A stretch of 64,000 nucleotides of DNA from Candidatus Terraquivivens ruidianensis (GTDB lineage Archaea > Thermoproteota > Nitrososphaeria_A > Caldarchaeales > Wolframiiraptoraceae), in contig JALNLA010000001.1 in NCBI GenBank assembly GCA_023267975.1, positions 1-64,000 on the forward strand, in the 5' to 3' direction. Shown here in pieces: positions 51,340 through 59,637 of the stretch. The notes under the pieces were generated by a model. That model had not been told where the DNA came from, did no database searches, and was given only the letters and a program-made list of their open reading frames with translations. Positions within the stretch are counted from its first letter, which is position 1. Every line of letters begins with the position of its first letter. Position numbers and translations under genes: made by a program.

Positions 51340-52389
51340 ATGTTTGTAGAAATTCTTAGGAAGCTCGTTGAAGGTTACGACTTACGCTACGATGAAGCTG
51401 AGGGCGCTATGAGGTACATAATGGAGGGCAACGTTACTAACGCTCAGCTCGCAAGCTTTTTGACCGCCTTAAGGATAAAGGGTGAGACGACCATAGAGCT
51501 TACGGCTTTCGTAAAGGTTATGAAAGAATACTGTTGTAAGGTTAGACCTAAGATAAATGGAAGGCTTATAGATGTATGCGGAACTGGTAGCGATAGAATC
51601 AAAACCTTCAACATAAGCACGCTTGCGGCATTCGTGGTTGCTGGAGCAGGCGTCAAGGTAGCGAAGCATGGGAACAGGGCAGTATCTGGAAAGTGCGGCA
51701 GCGCCGATCTGCTCGAAATGTTTGGCTTAAGACTTGAGCAGGAGCCCAAATCGGTCGAAAGGGCTATCGAGGAGGTTGGCATAGGCTTCATGTATGCCCC
51801 GTATTTCCACCCGGCCATGAAGAACGCTCAGCAGGTAAGGAAGGAGATAGGGATAGGGACCGTGTTCAACCTTATCGGGCCGCTCGCTAACCCAGCTGAC
51901 GTAAATGCTCAGCTCTTGGGTATGTACGATGGTAAGATGGTAAGCACGTTGGTATATGTGATGATGAACTTAGGATGCGAGGAGGCCTTTGTCGTACACG
52001 GTCTTGACGGTTTGGATGAGGTATCAATAATAGGTAAAACAAGGGTCGCATGGTTAAGGGATAAGGATGTCAGGATGCTCGAGTTGATGCCAAGAGATTT
52101 CGGTGTCGAGTCCTGCAGACAGGAAGACCTAGAAATCAAAACACGGGAGGAGGCGGTACAGGTAGCTTTCATGGTTCTAAACGGCAACAGCGGTCCTAAA
52201 AAGAATGCTGTTTTAGTTAACGCTGCTTTGGGCATGATCTTAGGAGGGCTGGCGGACAACTTTCTGGAAGGTATGGAGCAGGCGAAGGAATCTTTGGACA
52301 GTGGTAGGGCATACAAAAAGTTAAAAGAGTTAGTGAAGCTCAGCGGTGACCCATCCAAGCTCGAAAGTGTGGAGGAGATGTATGGCTAA
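51340..52389 (+). CDS. trpD: Anthranilate phosphoribosyltransferase
   Basis: Joins PRPP to anthranilate. The 349-residue protein has the signature DVCGTGSDRIKTFNISTLAA with the PRPP glycine loop, VAKHGNRAVSGKCGSADLLE, and IGPLANPADVNAQLLGMYD. ATG 51340 is 1 bp after the trpG stop. ATG 51328 inside trpG would add four residues. Confidence 0.95.
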   Translation: MFVEILRKLVEGYDLRYDEAEGAMRYIMEGNVTNAQLASFLTALRIKGETTIELTAFVKVMKEYCCKVRPKINGRLIDVCGTGSDRIKTFNISTLAAFVVAGAGVKVAKHGNRAVSGKCGSADLLEMFGLRLEQEPKSVERAIEEVGIGFMYAPYFHPAMKNAQQVRKEIGIGTVFNLIGPLANPADVNAQLLGMYDGKMVSTLVYVMMNLGCEEAFVVHGLDGLDEVSIIGKTRVAWLRDKDVRMLELMPRDFGVESCRQEDLEIKTREEAVQVAFMVLNGNSGPKKNAVLVNAALGMILGGLADNFLEGMEQAKESLDSGRAYKKLKELVKLSGDPSKLESVEEMYG

Positions 52390-53176
52390 CTTCCTTAAAG
52401 TTTTGGTCGAAAAGGCTATCGACCATGCGAAGAGTGGTTACTATGATGTATCTTCTTCGGCAATATTTTCAAGATCTCAGAGTTTGAAGGATGCGATACT
52501 CGCTTGCAAGACCGTTCCCATCATAGCTGAACTGAAGCAGGCATCACCGACCATGGGAAAGCATGTTCATGGAGATGTCAAAGCCATGGCTAAGGCTATG
52601 GAACGCGGTGGAGCCATAGGCATATCGGTTTTGACGGAGCGTGAGTTCTTTGATGGCTCGTTAGAGAAGTTAAGGGTTGTCAGAGAAACCGTCAGCATAC
52701 CTATACTTATGAAAGACATAATTGTTAGCGTCGTGCAACTGGAGGCGGCATCGAAGCTAGGAGCGAGCGCGGTCCTCTTAATCAAGAAAGTTTACGACCA
52801 AAGAATGTGTGAGGAAAATTTAGATGACATGATAAAAACGGCTCACTCGTTAGGTCTCGAGGTACTTTTAGAGACGCATACCGAAGAAGAGTTTCTTTCG
52901 GGCATGGATACGGAGGCGGACGTTCTAGGGATAAACAACCGTGACTTGGAGACGCTAAAGGTCGACCTTGGTGTTTCTGAACGCATACTTACAAACGTAA
53001 AAGTCAAGCGTAAACCGATTGTATGCGAGAGTGGCATAAACAGCCCTGCCCAGGTTATTCTCCTGAAAAATCTTGGCGCGGACGCTTTCTTGGTCGGGAC
53101 GTTCATAATGACGTCCACGGATATCGAGGGAAGCGTAAGGGAGCTTGTGAGGGCTTATGACGTATGTCAGGGTTAA
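52382..53176 (+). CDS. trpC: Indole-3-glycerol phosphate synthase
   Basis: Ring closure to indole-3-glycerol phosphate by a TIM-barrel enzyme, 264 residues. Motifs are IIAELKQASPTMG (catalytic Glu-Leu-Lys), LMKDIIVSVVQLEAA, AVLLIKKV, EVLLETHTEEE, GINNRDLETLKVDL and ESGINSPAQV. The frame opens at 52346, but GGAGG 6 nt before ATG 52382 fixes the start. It overlaps trpD by 8 bp and trpF by 20 bp. Confidence 0.95.
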   Translation: MANFLKVLVEKAIDHAKSGYYDVSSSAIFSRSQSLKDAILACKTVPIIAELKQASPTMGKHVHGDVKAMAKAMERGGAIGISVLTEREFFDGSLEKLRVVRETVSIPILMKDIIVSVVQLEAASKLGASAVLLIKKVYDQRMCEENLDDMIKTAHSLGLEVLLETHTEEEFLSGMDTEADVLGINNRDLETLKVDLGVSERILTNVKVKRKPIVCESGINSPAQVILLKNLGADAFLVGTFIMTSTDIEGSVRELVRAYDVCQG

Positions 53177-53801
53177 AATCTGCGGCATAACGCGCGAGCA
53201 AGACTTAGCGGATGCTGTTGATGCTGGTGCTGATGCTGTGGGGTTCGTCGTGGCCTCGCCACTCTCGCCGAGAAATTTGACCTATGAAAGGGCTAAGGAG
53301 TTAATAAAGAAGGTGCCCGTGTTCGTGGATAGCGTGGTAGTAACTGTTATGGCGGATGTTGACGAGCTACTCAGAGTTTGTAATCTGCTTAGACCTTCTG
53401 CGCTACAGATACACAGTAACAATCTTTTGAATGCTGAAAAATTGCGGGATACGTTCCCTGACATTAAGTTAATAAAGGCGATTAACGTCCGTGAAGTCTC
53501 TGATGTTGAATATTTGAAGGGTTCGCTCAACGAATTCGACGCCTTACTGCTCGATTCTCTCGCCGGAGGATACGGTGGTCAAGGTAAGGTCCACGACTGG
53601 AAGATAAGCAGAAGGGCCGTTGAGTATCTTTACCCTAAGCCCGTGATACTCGCTGGCGGTCTAACACCTGAAAATGTGGAGGATGCTGTACGGAGCGTGA
53701 GGCCTTATGCCGTCGACGTATCATCTGGCGTAGAAACTAGTCCGGGGATAAAGGACAAAAAGAAGATTTTTGAATTCGTAAAGAATGCAAGGTGGCGTTG
53801 A
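53157..53801 (+). CDS. trpF: Phosphoribosylanthranilate isomerase
   Basis: Amadori rearrangement preceding TrpC. The 214-residue TIM barrel has VKICGITREQDL with the catalytic Cys, ADAVGFVVASPLSPR, LQIHSNN, ALLLDSLAGGYGGQGKVHDW with the catalytic Asp, and LAGGLTPENV. ATG 53157 lies within the end of trpC. Confidence 0.94.
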   Translation: MTYVRVKICGITREQDLADAVDAGADAVGFVVASPLSPRNLTYERAKELIKKVPVFVDSVVVTVMADVDELLRVCNLLRPSALQIHSNNLLNAEKLRDTFPDIKLIKAINVREVSDVEYLKGSLNEFDALLLDSLAGGYGGQGKVHDWKISRRAVEYLYPKPVILAGGLTPENVEDAVRSVRPYAVDVSSGVETSPGIKDKKKIFEFVKNARWR

Positions 53802-53807
53802 GGTCTG

Positions 53808-54575
53808 TTGAACATACAGGAAGTTACGAGAAAGAAGAAGTTTCTGATTGCTTACATGACTTTGGGGTATCCGACGCCTGACGCATTCATGGAATATTCT
53901 GACATACTAAAAAGTTCTGGTGCTGATATACTAGAGCTTGGCATACCACCGAAGATTGCTATCTATGATGGTACGAGCATAAGGCTATCTTACTGGAGGG
54001 TGAGGGAGCAGGGCATAGACAGGGATACGATGCTAGAAATCGCTGAAAGTGTTAGTGCAACAAAGATTCTTTTGTGCTATCTAAACACCGCCGGACGGTT
54101 GGCGGAGTTCATACACTCAGTCGCAAAGACTGGAGCTTCAGGTGCGCTCATACCGGATTTAGGCATGGTAGGTCCTGCGGCTTTAGAGGAATATACGAAA
54201 GCTTGCGATGCTGTACGTCTTGAAACGCTGTTCTTCGCAAACTATAATTATCCAGATAGCACGATCAAGATTATGGCGAGCTATAACCCTGCGTTCATCT
54301 ATATCGGGCTATCCTCGATTACAGGCGAGGTAGCTTACATAGAGCCAGTTAAGTCCATTACGAGGGCTAGGGGGTTAATCGGCGGCATACCTTTGGCGGC
54401 TGGTTTCGGTATAAGGGACTCATCCTATGCGAAGACGTTAGCAAGTATGGTTGACGGAATAGTCGTAGGCAGCGAGCTCGTCAACATAATAGAAGAGAAC
54501 GTCGCTACCGTCGCAAAGAGAAAGGTATCAGACTTTGTGATGTCGCTCAGGTCAGTTTTAGAGGATACATCCTAA
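53808..54575 (+). CDS. trpA: Tryptophan synthase alpha subunit, divergent
   Basis: Cleaves indole-3-glycerol phosphate to indole, normally passed to TrpB. The 255-residue TIM barrel keeps the catalytic Glu (LELGIPP) and, 11 residues later, the catalytic Asp (IYDGTSI). The loop between them, usually PFSDPLAD, is PPKIAIYD. That loop contacts the beta subunit in well-studied TrpAB. The phosphate-binding end AAGFGIRDSSYAKTL and DGIVVGSELV is normal. TTG 53808 follows GAGGT by 3 nt. No trpB lies in the operon or anywhere in this window. Confidence 0.85.
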   Translation: MNIQEVTRKKKFLIAYMTLGYPTPDAFMEYSDILKSSGADILELGIPPKIAIYDGTSIRLSYWRVREQGIDRDTMLEIAESVSATKILLCYLNTAGRLAEFIHSVAKTGASGALIPDLGMVGPAALEEYTKACDAVRLETLFFANYNYPDSTIKIMASYNPAFIYIGLSSITGEVAYIEPVKSITRARGLIGGIPLAAGFGIRDSSYAKTLASMVDGIVVGSELVNIIEENVATVAKRKVSDFVMSLRSVLEDTS

Positions 54576-55291
54576 AGCCTGATTCTCAAGAGCGCTTTGA
54601 GGGCCGCTCTTCCTGCCTTTTCAACATACGGCTTAAGGTACTCGGCATTTACCATAGGCGTCATCTCTGCCAAGTTATCGCTTATGAGAAGCACCGCACC
54701 CGTCTTGACACCGCGCAGCATGCCTAAGCCGAACAATGTAGCACATTCCATCTCGACGGATATGTAGCCTTTGCTTGACCATCTCTTGACGAACTCGGGG
54801 TCCTCGGCGTAGAATGCATCGCTGGAGAACACGGGGCCGATGTGGTACGTCAGCCCCTCCTCCTTCGCGGTGTTCACCAGCTCATTCATCACATCAAAGC
54901 TAGGAACGGGCGTTATATGAGCGTCGGGTATGTACTGCATGAGTGTTCCTCCTAGGTATGCTGCTCCCGTTGGTATGACGACTTCGCCGACTTTCATTTG
55001 TTTTAGAAAAGCCCCTGTCGTGCCAAGCCTAACGACGACCTTTGCGCCCAGCATGACGAGCTCCTCGAACACTATCGCAGACGACGGACCACCAACCCCA
55101 TGACAAGAAATCGTTACTGGCGTGCCGTTGAAATAACCCGTGTATGTCAAGAAACCACGGTTCTCGTTGACGAGCTTTGCCCTTTCTAACATTCTAGAGA
55201 GCTGAACGACCCTGGCCGGGTCTCCTGCGACCACGACTCTCTCCGCTACCTCGCCCTTCATGGTTTTAATATGCTGCGGCTGACCTATCAT
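54572..55291 (-). CDS. Purine-nucleoside/methylthioadenosine phosphorylase
   Basis: Releases the base from nucleosides by phosphorolysis. The 239-residue protein has the PNP/UDP family motifs VAGDPARVVQLSRML, NENRGFLTYTGYFNG, SCHGVGGPSSAIVFEEL, VVRLGTTGAFL and the substrate site VEMECATLFGLGMLRG with SDNLAEM. It resembles Sulfolobus MTA/purine nucleoside phosphorylase closely in pattern; a 5'-methylthioadenosine salvage role is likely. A TATA box (TTTTTTATATA, around 55314) gives a leaderless start at ATG 55291. It overlaps trpA by 4 bp, end to end. Confidence 0.88.
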   Translation of the reverse strand: MIGQPQHIKTMKGEVAERVVVAGDPARVVQLSRMLERAKLVNENRGFLTYTGYFNGTPVTISCHGVGGPSSAIVFEELVMLGAKVVVRLGTTGAFLKQMKVGEVVIPTGAAYLGGTLMQYIPDAHITPVPSFDVMNELVNTAKEEGLTYHIGPVFSSDAFYAEDPEFVKRWSSKGYISVEMECATLFGLGMLRGVKTGAVLLISDNLAEMTPMVNAEYLKPYVEKAGRAALKALLRIRL

Positions 55292-55354
55292 GTCTATGTT
55301 TAATTGGATGGGTATATAAAAAATTCACTCGCGCATTTAACGTTGAGACGGAAC

Positions 55355-55415
55355 GGTTTATAAAAGCTTTTGCGATGCGGCCATGATTTTTCTGCCTTGG
55401 AAGGAAACTCTTTAA
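55355..55415 (+). promoter_or_regulatory. Strong TATA box with only a 10-codon frame behind it
   Basis: GGTTTATAAAAG (55355-55366) is a near-consensus rightward TATA box whose predicted start coincides with ATG 55383. That frame ends after ten codons (MIFLPWKETL) at TAA 55413-55415. It may serve a longer leader for the 89-aa gene at 55461, a small RNA, or be fortuitous. Confidence 0.3.
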
Positions 55416-55460
55416 TAGACACATTTTTAGAGTTAATATTTAGGAGACGGGTTAACCTAC

Positions 55461-55730
55461 ATGAGCATGATGCTGGCTGACATTGAAGAGGAACTAAAGT
55501 TCTGCCAAGCCTCCGTGGAGAGTGGGAGTAGGCTTGAACTCGTGGTAGAGGTTCTCCAAGAGATAAGCTCAAAGCTGGAGGACTTGATGTTCAAGCAAAA
55601 GCTTACGGAAAGCGAGCTCGAGTTGGCTAAGAGCCTTTATCAAAAAGCAAGGCTGCTGTTGCATAGGGCTCAGGCCGTACTTAGCATGAGGGACAAAGAG
55701 CAGGAGAAGTTTCTCCCGAAAAGGGTTTAA
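55461..55730 (+). CDS. Helical coiled-coil hypothetical protein, 89 aa
   Basis: I do not recognise the family. The sequence is almost entirely helical and charged: MSMMLADIEEELKFCQASVE, then two long amphipathic segments (LELVVEVLQEISSKLEDLM and ESELELAKSLYQKARLLL). It is therefore probably a helical hairpin or coiled coil. AGTTAATATTTAG about 25 nt upstream suggests a leaderless ATG 55461. It lies 33 bp before tldD in the same direction. Confidence 0.65.
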   Translation: MSMMLADIEEELKFCQASVESGSRLELVVEVLQEISSKLEDLMFKQKLTESELELAKSLYQKARLLLHRAQAVLSMRDKEQEKFLPKRV

Positions 55731-55763
55731 AAATTTAATAAAGATTTTTTGGGATGCTGAGTG

Positions 55764-57212
55764 ATGGCCATGGAGGACCTTCTAAATTATGCCGTTGATT
55801 ATGCCATGAGGATGGGCGCTTCTTACGCAGAGGTAAGATATCAGTCGGATTCTTTCGAGGAATTCACGCTAAGGAACGGCGTGTCCGAGGCGCCCGCTTT
55901 CGGTACGAGTAGGGGTCTATCCGTACGGGTCATCGTTTCTGGCTCTATGGGGTTTGCGTCAACAAACTTGACCAAAAAAGCAGACGTAAGGGACATCGTT
56001 GGTAGGGCCATCACAGTCGCAAAAGCCTCATCAAAAGTTGTCAAGAACGCTATCAGAATGGTTGACGCGAAGTCCACGAGGGCAGAGTGTATAGTTAAAC
56101 CCAGAGTAAAGCCCGAGTTCGTCGACCCCGATTCGAAGGTCGAGCTGCTTAAGGAGGTTGACGGGAGAAGCATCGCATCGGCTTCCCGCGGCGACGTAAA
56201 GTTTCCCATGAGGATGCTCAGCGTCGGCCACTGGATAGCCGAGAAGCATATAGTTACGTCTGAGGGGTCGAACGTCCATAGCCGCATACCAAGGGTCATG
56301 TTCTCCTACATGTTGACGGTGGCAAAGGCTGGAAAGGGAACGACTCAAAGATTCGAGAACATGGGCGAGTCCGGAGGCTGGGAAAGGGTTGAGAGATGGG
56401 TCCTTGATGAAAGGGTTCCGGAGGAGGTGGGCAAGCTCGCTAAAATTCTGACGGAGGCTGTAGAGCCACCTACGGACACGCTCGACGTCGTGCTAGGGCC
56501 TGAGCTTGTGGGAATAATATGTCACGAGTCTGCTGGACATCCTTTAGAAGCTGATAGGGTCTTAGGAAGGGAGGCAGCGCAGGGTGGCGAGACCTACGTA
56601 ACCCGGGAGCTTATTGGCGAATACATAGGTTCGGAGCACGTTACCATCGTAGACGATCCGAGACTGCCGAACTCCTTTGGCTACTACCTTTATGATGACG
56701 AGTGCGTCGAGGCTAGGGAGAGGGTACTCATCGATAGGGGGAAGATAAACGAGCTACTGCATAACAGGGAGACCGCCGCTGAGTTTGACACGTTAAGCAA
56801 CGGTTCCTCGAGGGCGAGCTTTTACGGCGTCGAGCCCATAGTACGTATGGCTAATACTTACATGAGACCTGGTGACTACTCGCTCGAGGAGTTGATAGAA
56901 GGTGTAAGGTACGGCGTCTACATAAGCTCTTACATGGAGTGGAACATCGATGATAGGAGATGGAACCAAAGGTACGTCGGGTTGGAGGCATACCTGATAA
57001 AGAACGGCAGACTCGAGTCCATGCTAAGAAACCCAACCATCGAGCTGACGACGAAGGGCCTTTATTCGTCCGTCGACGCCGTCGGTAAGGATATTAGGTT
57101 TTACGCAGGGTATTGTGGCAAGAGCGAGCCCATGCAGAGCATGCCGGTTTGGTTCGGCGGTCCGGCCATAAGGCTCAGGGGCATAAGGCTCGGCAGATCG
57201 CCCGTTTCTTAA
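55764..57212 (+). CDS. tldD: TldD-family metalloprotease
   Basis: Zinc protease subunit that, with TldE, degrades unfolded peptides or trims modified peptides. The 482-residue protein carries the metal motif HESAGHPLEADRVLGREA (HExxxH), the third-ligand region, and the conserved blocks GTSRGLSVRVI, NRETAAEF and MRPGDYSLEELIEGVRYGVY. TATA element AAATTTAATAAAG lies about 25 nt before ATG 55764; GTG 55761 and ATG 55770 are alternatives. The inactive partner TldE is not seen in the window. Confidence 0.92.
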   Translation: MAMEDLLNYAVDYAMRMGASYAEVRYQSDSFEEFTLRNGVSEAPAFGTSRGLSVRVIVSGSMGFASTNLTKKADVRDIVGRAITVAKASSKVVKNAIRMVDAKSTRAECIVKPRVKPEFVDPDSKVELLKEVDGRSIASASRGDVKFPMRMLSVGHWIAEKHIVTSEGSNVHSRIPRVMFSYMLTVAKAGKGTTQRFENMGESGGWERVERWVLDERVPEEVGKLAKILTEAVEPPTDTLDVVLGPELVGIICHESAGHPLEADRVLGREAAQGGETYVTRELIGEYIGSEHVTIVDDPRLPNSFGYYLYDDECVEARERVLIDRGKINELLHNRETAAEFDTLSNGSSRASFYGVEPIVRMANTYMRPGDYSLEELIEGVRYGVYISSYMEWNIDDRRWNQRYVGLEAYLIKNGRLESMLRNPTIELTTKGLYSSVDAVGKDIRFYAGYCGKSEPMQSMPVWFGGPAIRLRGIRLGRSPVS

Positions 57213-57213
57213 G

Positions 57214-57223
57214 GTTTAAATAA
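57214..57223 (+). promoter_or_regulatory. TATA box of the AsnRS-like gene
   Basis: GTTTAAATAA directly after the tldD stop predicts transcription from about 57243. This supports translation from a non-standard codon just downstream (CTG 57252) rather than from the first GTG at 57423. Confidence 0.5.
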
Positions 57224-57251
57224 CGCCCGAGCATATATTGGAAAGGGTTCT

Positions 57252-58277
57252 CTGACAGAAAAAACAAAGTCCAGAGCCTCGGATAAGAGCCTACTTAAGA
57301 CTCTTAAAAATCGTTGGCTTCTTTTCAAAAGACCCGAGTTTACTGCTCTGGCCAAGGTAGAGGCCGCGCTGCTAAGGGGCGCTAGGAGATACTTTGAGAG
57401 CCAAGGCTTCAACGAGGTCGTCGTGCCCCACATAACGAAAGCAACCGGCGCTTGCGAGAACATGGCGACGATGTTTGAGCTCGACTACTTTGGCAGGAAG
57501 GCGTACCTTTCCCAGACTGGTCAACTGTATTTAGAGGCTTTAGTGCCCTCCTTAGAGAAGGTTTGGTGCGTGATACATAGCTTCAGGGCTGAGCCAGACG
57601 TTGACGAGAGACATTTGACGGAGTTCACACTGGTGGAGTTCGAGTTTCTCGGAAACCTTGAGCGGCTCCTCGAACACATCGAAAACACGATAGCAAGCAT
57701 GGTAAGCGAGGTCAAGCTTAGGTGTAGCGATTCGTTGGACATGCTCGGCATAGATGACGATGCGTTCGAGAAGGCCAAACCTCCGTACGTCAGGTTAACC
57801 TACACGAAAGCCGTCGAGCTACTCGGAGACCTTGGAGTTAAATGGGGCGACGACTTGAAGAGCTGGCACGAGAAGGAGCTCGTCAGAATGCTCGGCGATA
57901 GGCCTGTGTTAGTGACGCACTATCCCAAGGCCATAAAGTTCTTCAACATGCGGCAGAACGATTATGACCCCTATATCGTAAACAGCGTGGACCTACTCCT
58001 TCCGCACAGCGGTGAGGCTGTTGGTGGTGCAGAAAGGGAACATGAGTACGAGAGGCTGAGGCAAAGGTTGATGGAGTCGACGATGCTCAAGCAGTTATTA
58101 GAAAAGGGTGGCGACGTGAGCGACTTCGATTGGTACCTCGAGGTGTACAGGAATCAAGGAGGCAAACTTCACTCCGGAGCCGGTATAGGCCTTAATAGGG
58201 TGACGCAGTTCGTCCTCAGCGTAGACGATATAAGGGCCTCGACTCTGTATCCTATGAACAAAGAGATGGTGTACTGA
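57252..58277 (+). CDS. AsnRS-like class II synthetase core without anticodon-binding domain
   Basis: Class II catalytic domain of the Asp/Asn-tRNA synthetase group. Motif 1 region: RYFESQGFNEVVVPHITKAT; then GACENMATMF; motif 2: HSFRAEPDVDERHLTEFTL; motif 3: GAGIGLNRVTQFVL. The N-terminal OB-fold that recognises the tRNA anticodon is absent: only about 20 residues precede the core. Comparable archaeal proteins act as asparagine synthetase (AS-AR). The first standard start is GTG 57423, which would delete half of motif 1. In the same frame a homologous stretch of 57 codons runs back to CTG 57252, about 9 nt after the predicted transcript start, so I suggest CTG (or ATT 57237) initiation. The gene overlaps the following one by 1 bp. 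Confidence 0.78.
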   Translation: MTEKTKSRASDKSLLKTLKNRWLLFKRPEFTALAKVEAALLRGARRYFESQGFNEVVVPHITKATGACENMATMFELDYFGRKAYLSQTGQLYLEALVPSLEKVWCVIHSFRAEPDVDERHLTEFTLVEFEFLGNLERLLEHIENTIASMVSEVKLRCSDSLDMLGIDDDAFEKAKPPYVRLTYTKAVELLGDLGVKWGDDLKSWHEKELVRMLGDRPVLVTHYPKAIKFFNMRQNDYDPYIVNSVDLLLPHSGEAVGGAEREHEYERLRQRLMESTMLKQLLEKGGDVSDFDWYLEVYRNQGGKLHSGAGIGLNRVTQFVLSVDDIRASTLYPMNKEMVY

Positions 58278-59620
58278 TGTCGTTCTTGAGAAGGTATGCC
58301 GAGCTTAGGAGACAAAAGGGTAGCATAATGTGCATCTCGCTGGATGTGAAGAGGAAAGGGGAATCAAGGAGGGAGTATGTTGAGAGGTTGGAGCAGCTCG
58401 TGAAGCGGACGGCGCCGTATGCCGTAGCCTTCAAAGTGAACGAGAACTACACCAGACACCTAAGCATAGAAGACCACCAAGAGATGACGCAACTTTGTAG
58501 GTCGCTCGGAACGTTGACCATATACGACTGCAAGCTTTCAGATATAACGAGTACGGTTACGACGGGTATCGGCATAGTTAAGGACATGGGCTACGACGGT
58601 CTCACGGTAAACCCGATATTCGGGAACCTCTACCAAATGACAGATGCAGCTCACGGCTTGGGACTTGCCGTGTTCTCTGTTACCCTGCCATCAAGCCCCG
58701 AGTCCATAAGGCTGTTCAAGTTAAACATCAACGGTAGAAGGCTTTTTGAAATCCTTGCTGAGGATGCAAGGGCTTCGAGAACGGACGGCCTCGTCGTCAG
58801 CGCAACGGAAACGGCTTCGGCAGACGACATAAGCACCATAAGGAACGCTGTTGGTGAGGAGCCCGTAATCCTTTTCCCAGGTATAGGTGCACAGAGCGGC
58901 GACTTGGAGAAGGCAATCGTTTATGGCGGCTGGAACGTATTATTAAATGTTGGCAGGTCCATAGTCGAGTCTCCTGAGCCAGAAAAAGCCGCTGCTGAAT
59001 ACAGAGGCACCTTAACCGATGCCTGGATACGCATAAACGCTGCCCAAGAGATGCTCAATACTCCCGGCGTCTATCGCTACTCGCCAGACAAGCCCTTCGT
59101 ACTCTCGAGCGGAAAGGAAAGCGACTACTACGTAGACGTCAGAGCCCTTTATTCGTATCCAGAGCCGAGAGGCAGGATAGCCGAACTGATGCTGGTGAAG
59201 ATAAGCTTGGAGGGAAACGTGGATGCTGACAAAGTGGCCACGACGGAGACGGCTGGCATACCCATAGCATCGATAGTCGCCGACAGGTTATGCAAGGGTC
59301 TAGTGTACGTCAGGCATAAGGAGAAGGGCTATGGTACTGGAAAAAGGGTCGAGGGCGTGGTGCAGCATGGCGAAAGTATAATTTGCATCGACGACCTAAC
59401 TACGACGGGCGAGACCGCGGAGGCTTGTGTCAGAGCTGTGTCGGAGCTAGGTGGGAAAGTACTTACGTACTATGTCGTGTTCGACAGGGAAGAAGGTGCG
59501 GCGGAGAGGCTAAGGAGCGTCGGCGTGAGGTTGTGCTACCTTGCCAACACGTCCACGCTCAGAGGTCTCATGAGAAAAAAGACGCTTAAAGGCATAGATG
59601 ACCGGAAAACCTATATGTAG
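58277..59620 (+). CDS. pyrFE: Bifunctional OMP decarboxylase - orotate phosphoribosyltransferase (PyrF-PyrE fusion)
   Basis: Last two steps of UMP synthesis in one chain of 447 residues. Residues 1 to about 245 are OMP decarboxylase: ISLDVKRKG, AFKVNENY and the catalytic DCKLSDITST. From about residue 255 follows orotate phosphoribosyltransferase: VLSSGKESDYYVDVR, TTETAGIPIASIVAD, YVRHKEKGYGTGKRVEG and the PRPP loop IICIDDLTTTGETAEA. The order is the reverse of the animal/plant UMP synthase. The decarboxylase sequence also departs from typical archaeal PyrF. ATG 58277 overlaps the previous stop as TGATG. Confidence 0.9.
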   Translation: MSFLRRYAELRRQKGSIMCISLDVKRKGESRREYVERLEQLVKRTAPYAVAFKVNENYTRHLSIEDHQEMTQLCRSLGTLTIYDCKLSDITSTVTTGIGIVKDMGYDGLTVNPIFGNLYQMTDAAHGLGLAVFSVTLPSSPESIRLFKLNINGRRLFEILAEDARASRTDGLVVSATETASADDISTIRNAVGEEPVILFPGIGAQSGDLEKAIVYGGWNVLLNVGRSIVESPEPEKAAAEYRGTLTDAWIRINAAQEMLNTPGVYRYSPDKPFVLSSGKESDYYVDVRALYSYPEPRGRIAELMLVKISLEGNVDADKVATTETAGIPIASIVADRLCKGLVYVRHKEKGYGTGKRVEGVVQHGESIICIDDLTTTGETAEACVRAVSELGGKVLTYYVVFDREEGAAERLRSVGVRLCYLANTSTLRGLMRKKTLKGIDDRKTYM

Positions 59621-59637
59621 ACTCGGACACCGTCACC

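Noticed and set aside
55300-55572. A 90-codon minus-strand frame between the phosphorylase and the helical protein.
   Set aside because: It overlaps the 89-aa plus-strand gene and two promoters, has no ribosome site, and looks like an antisense shadow.
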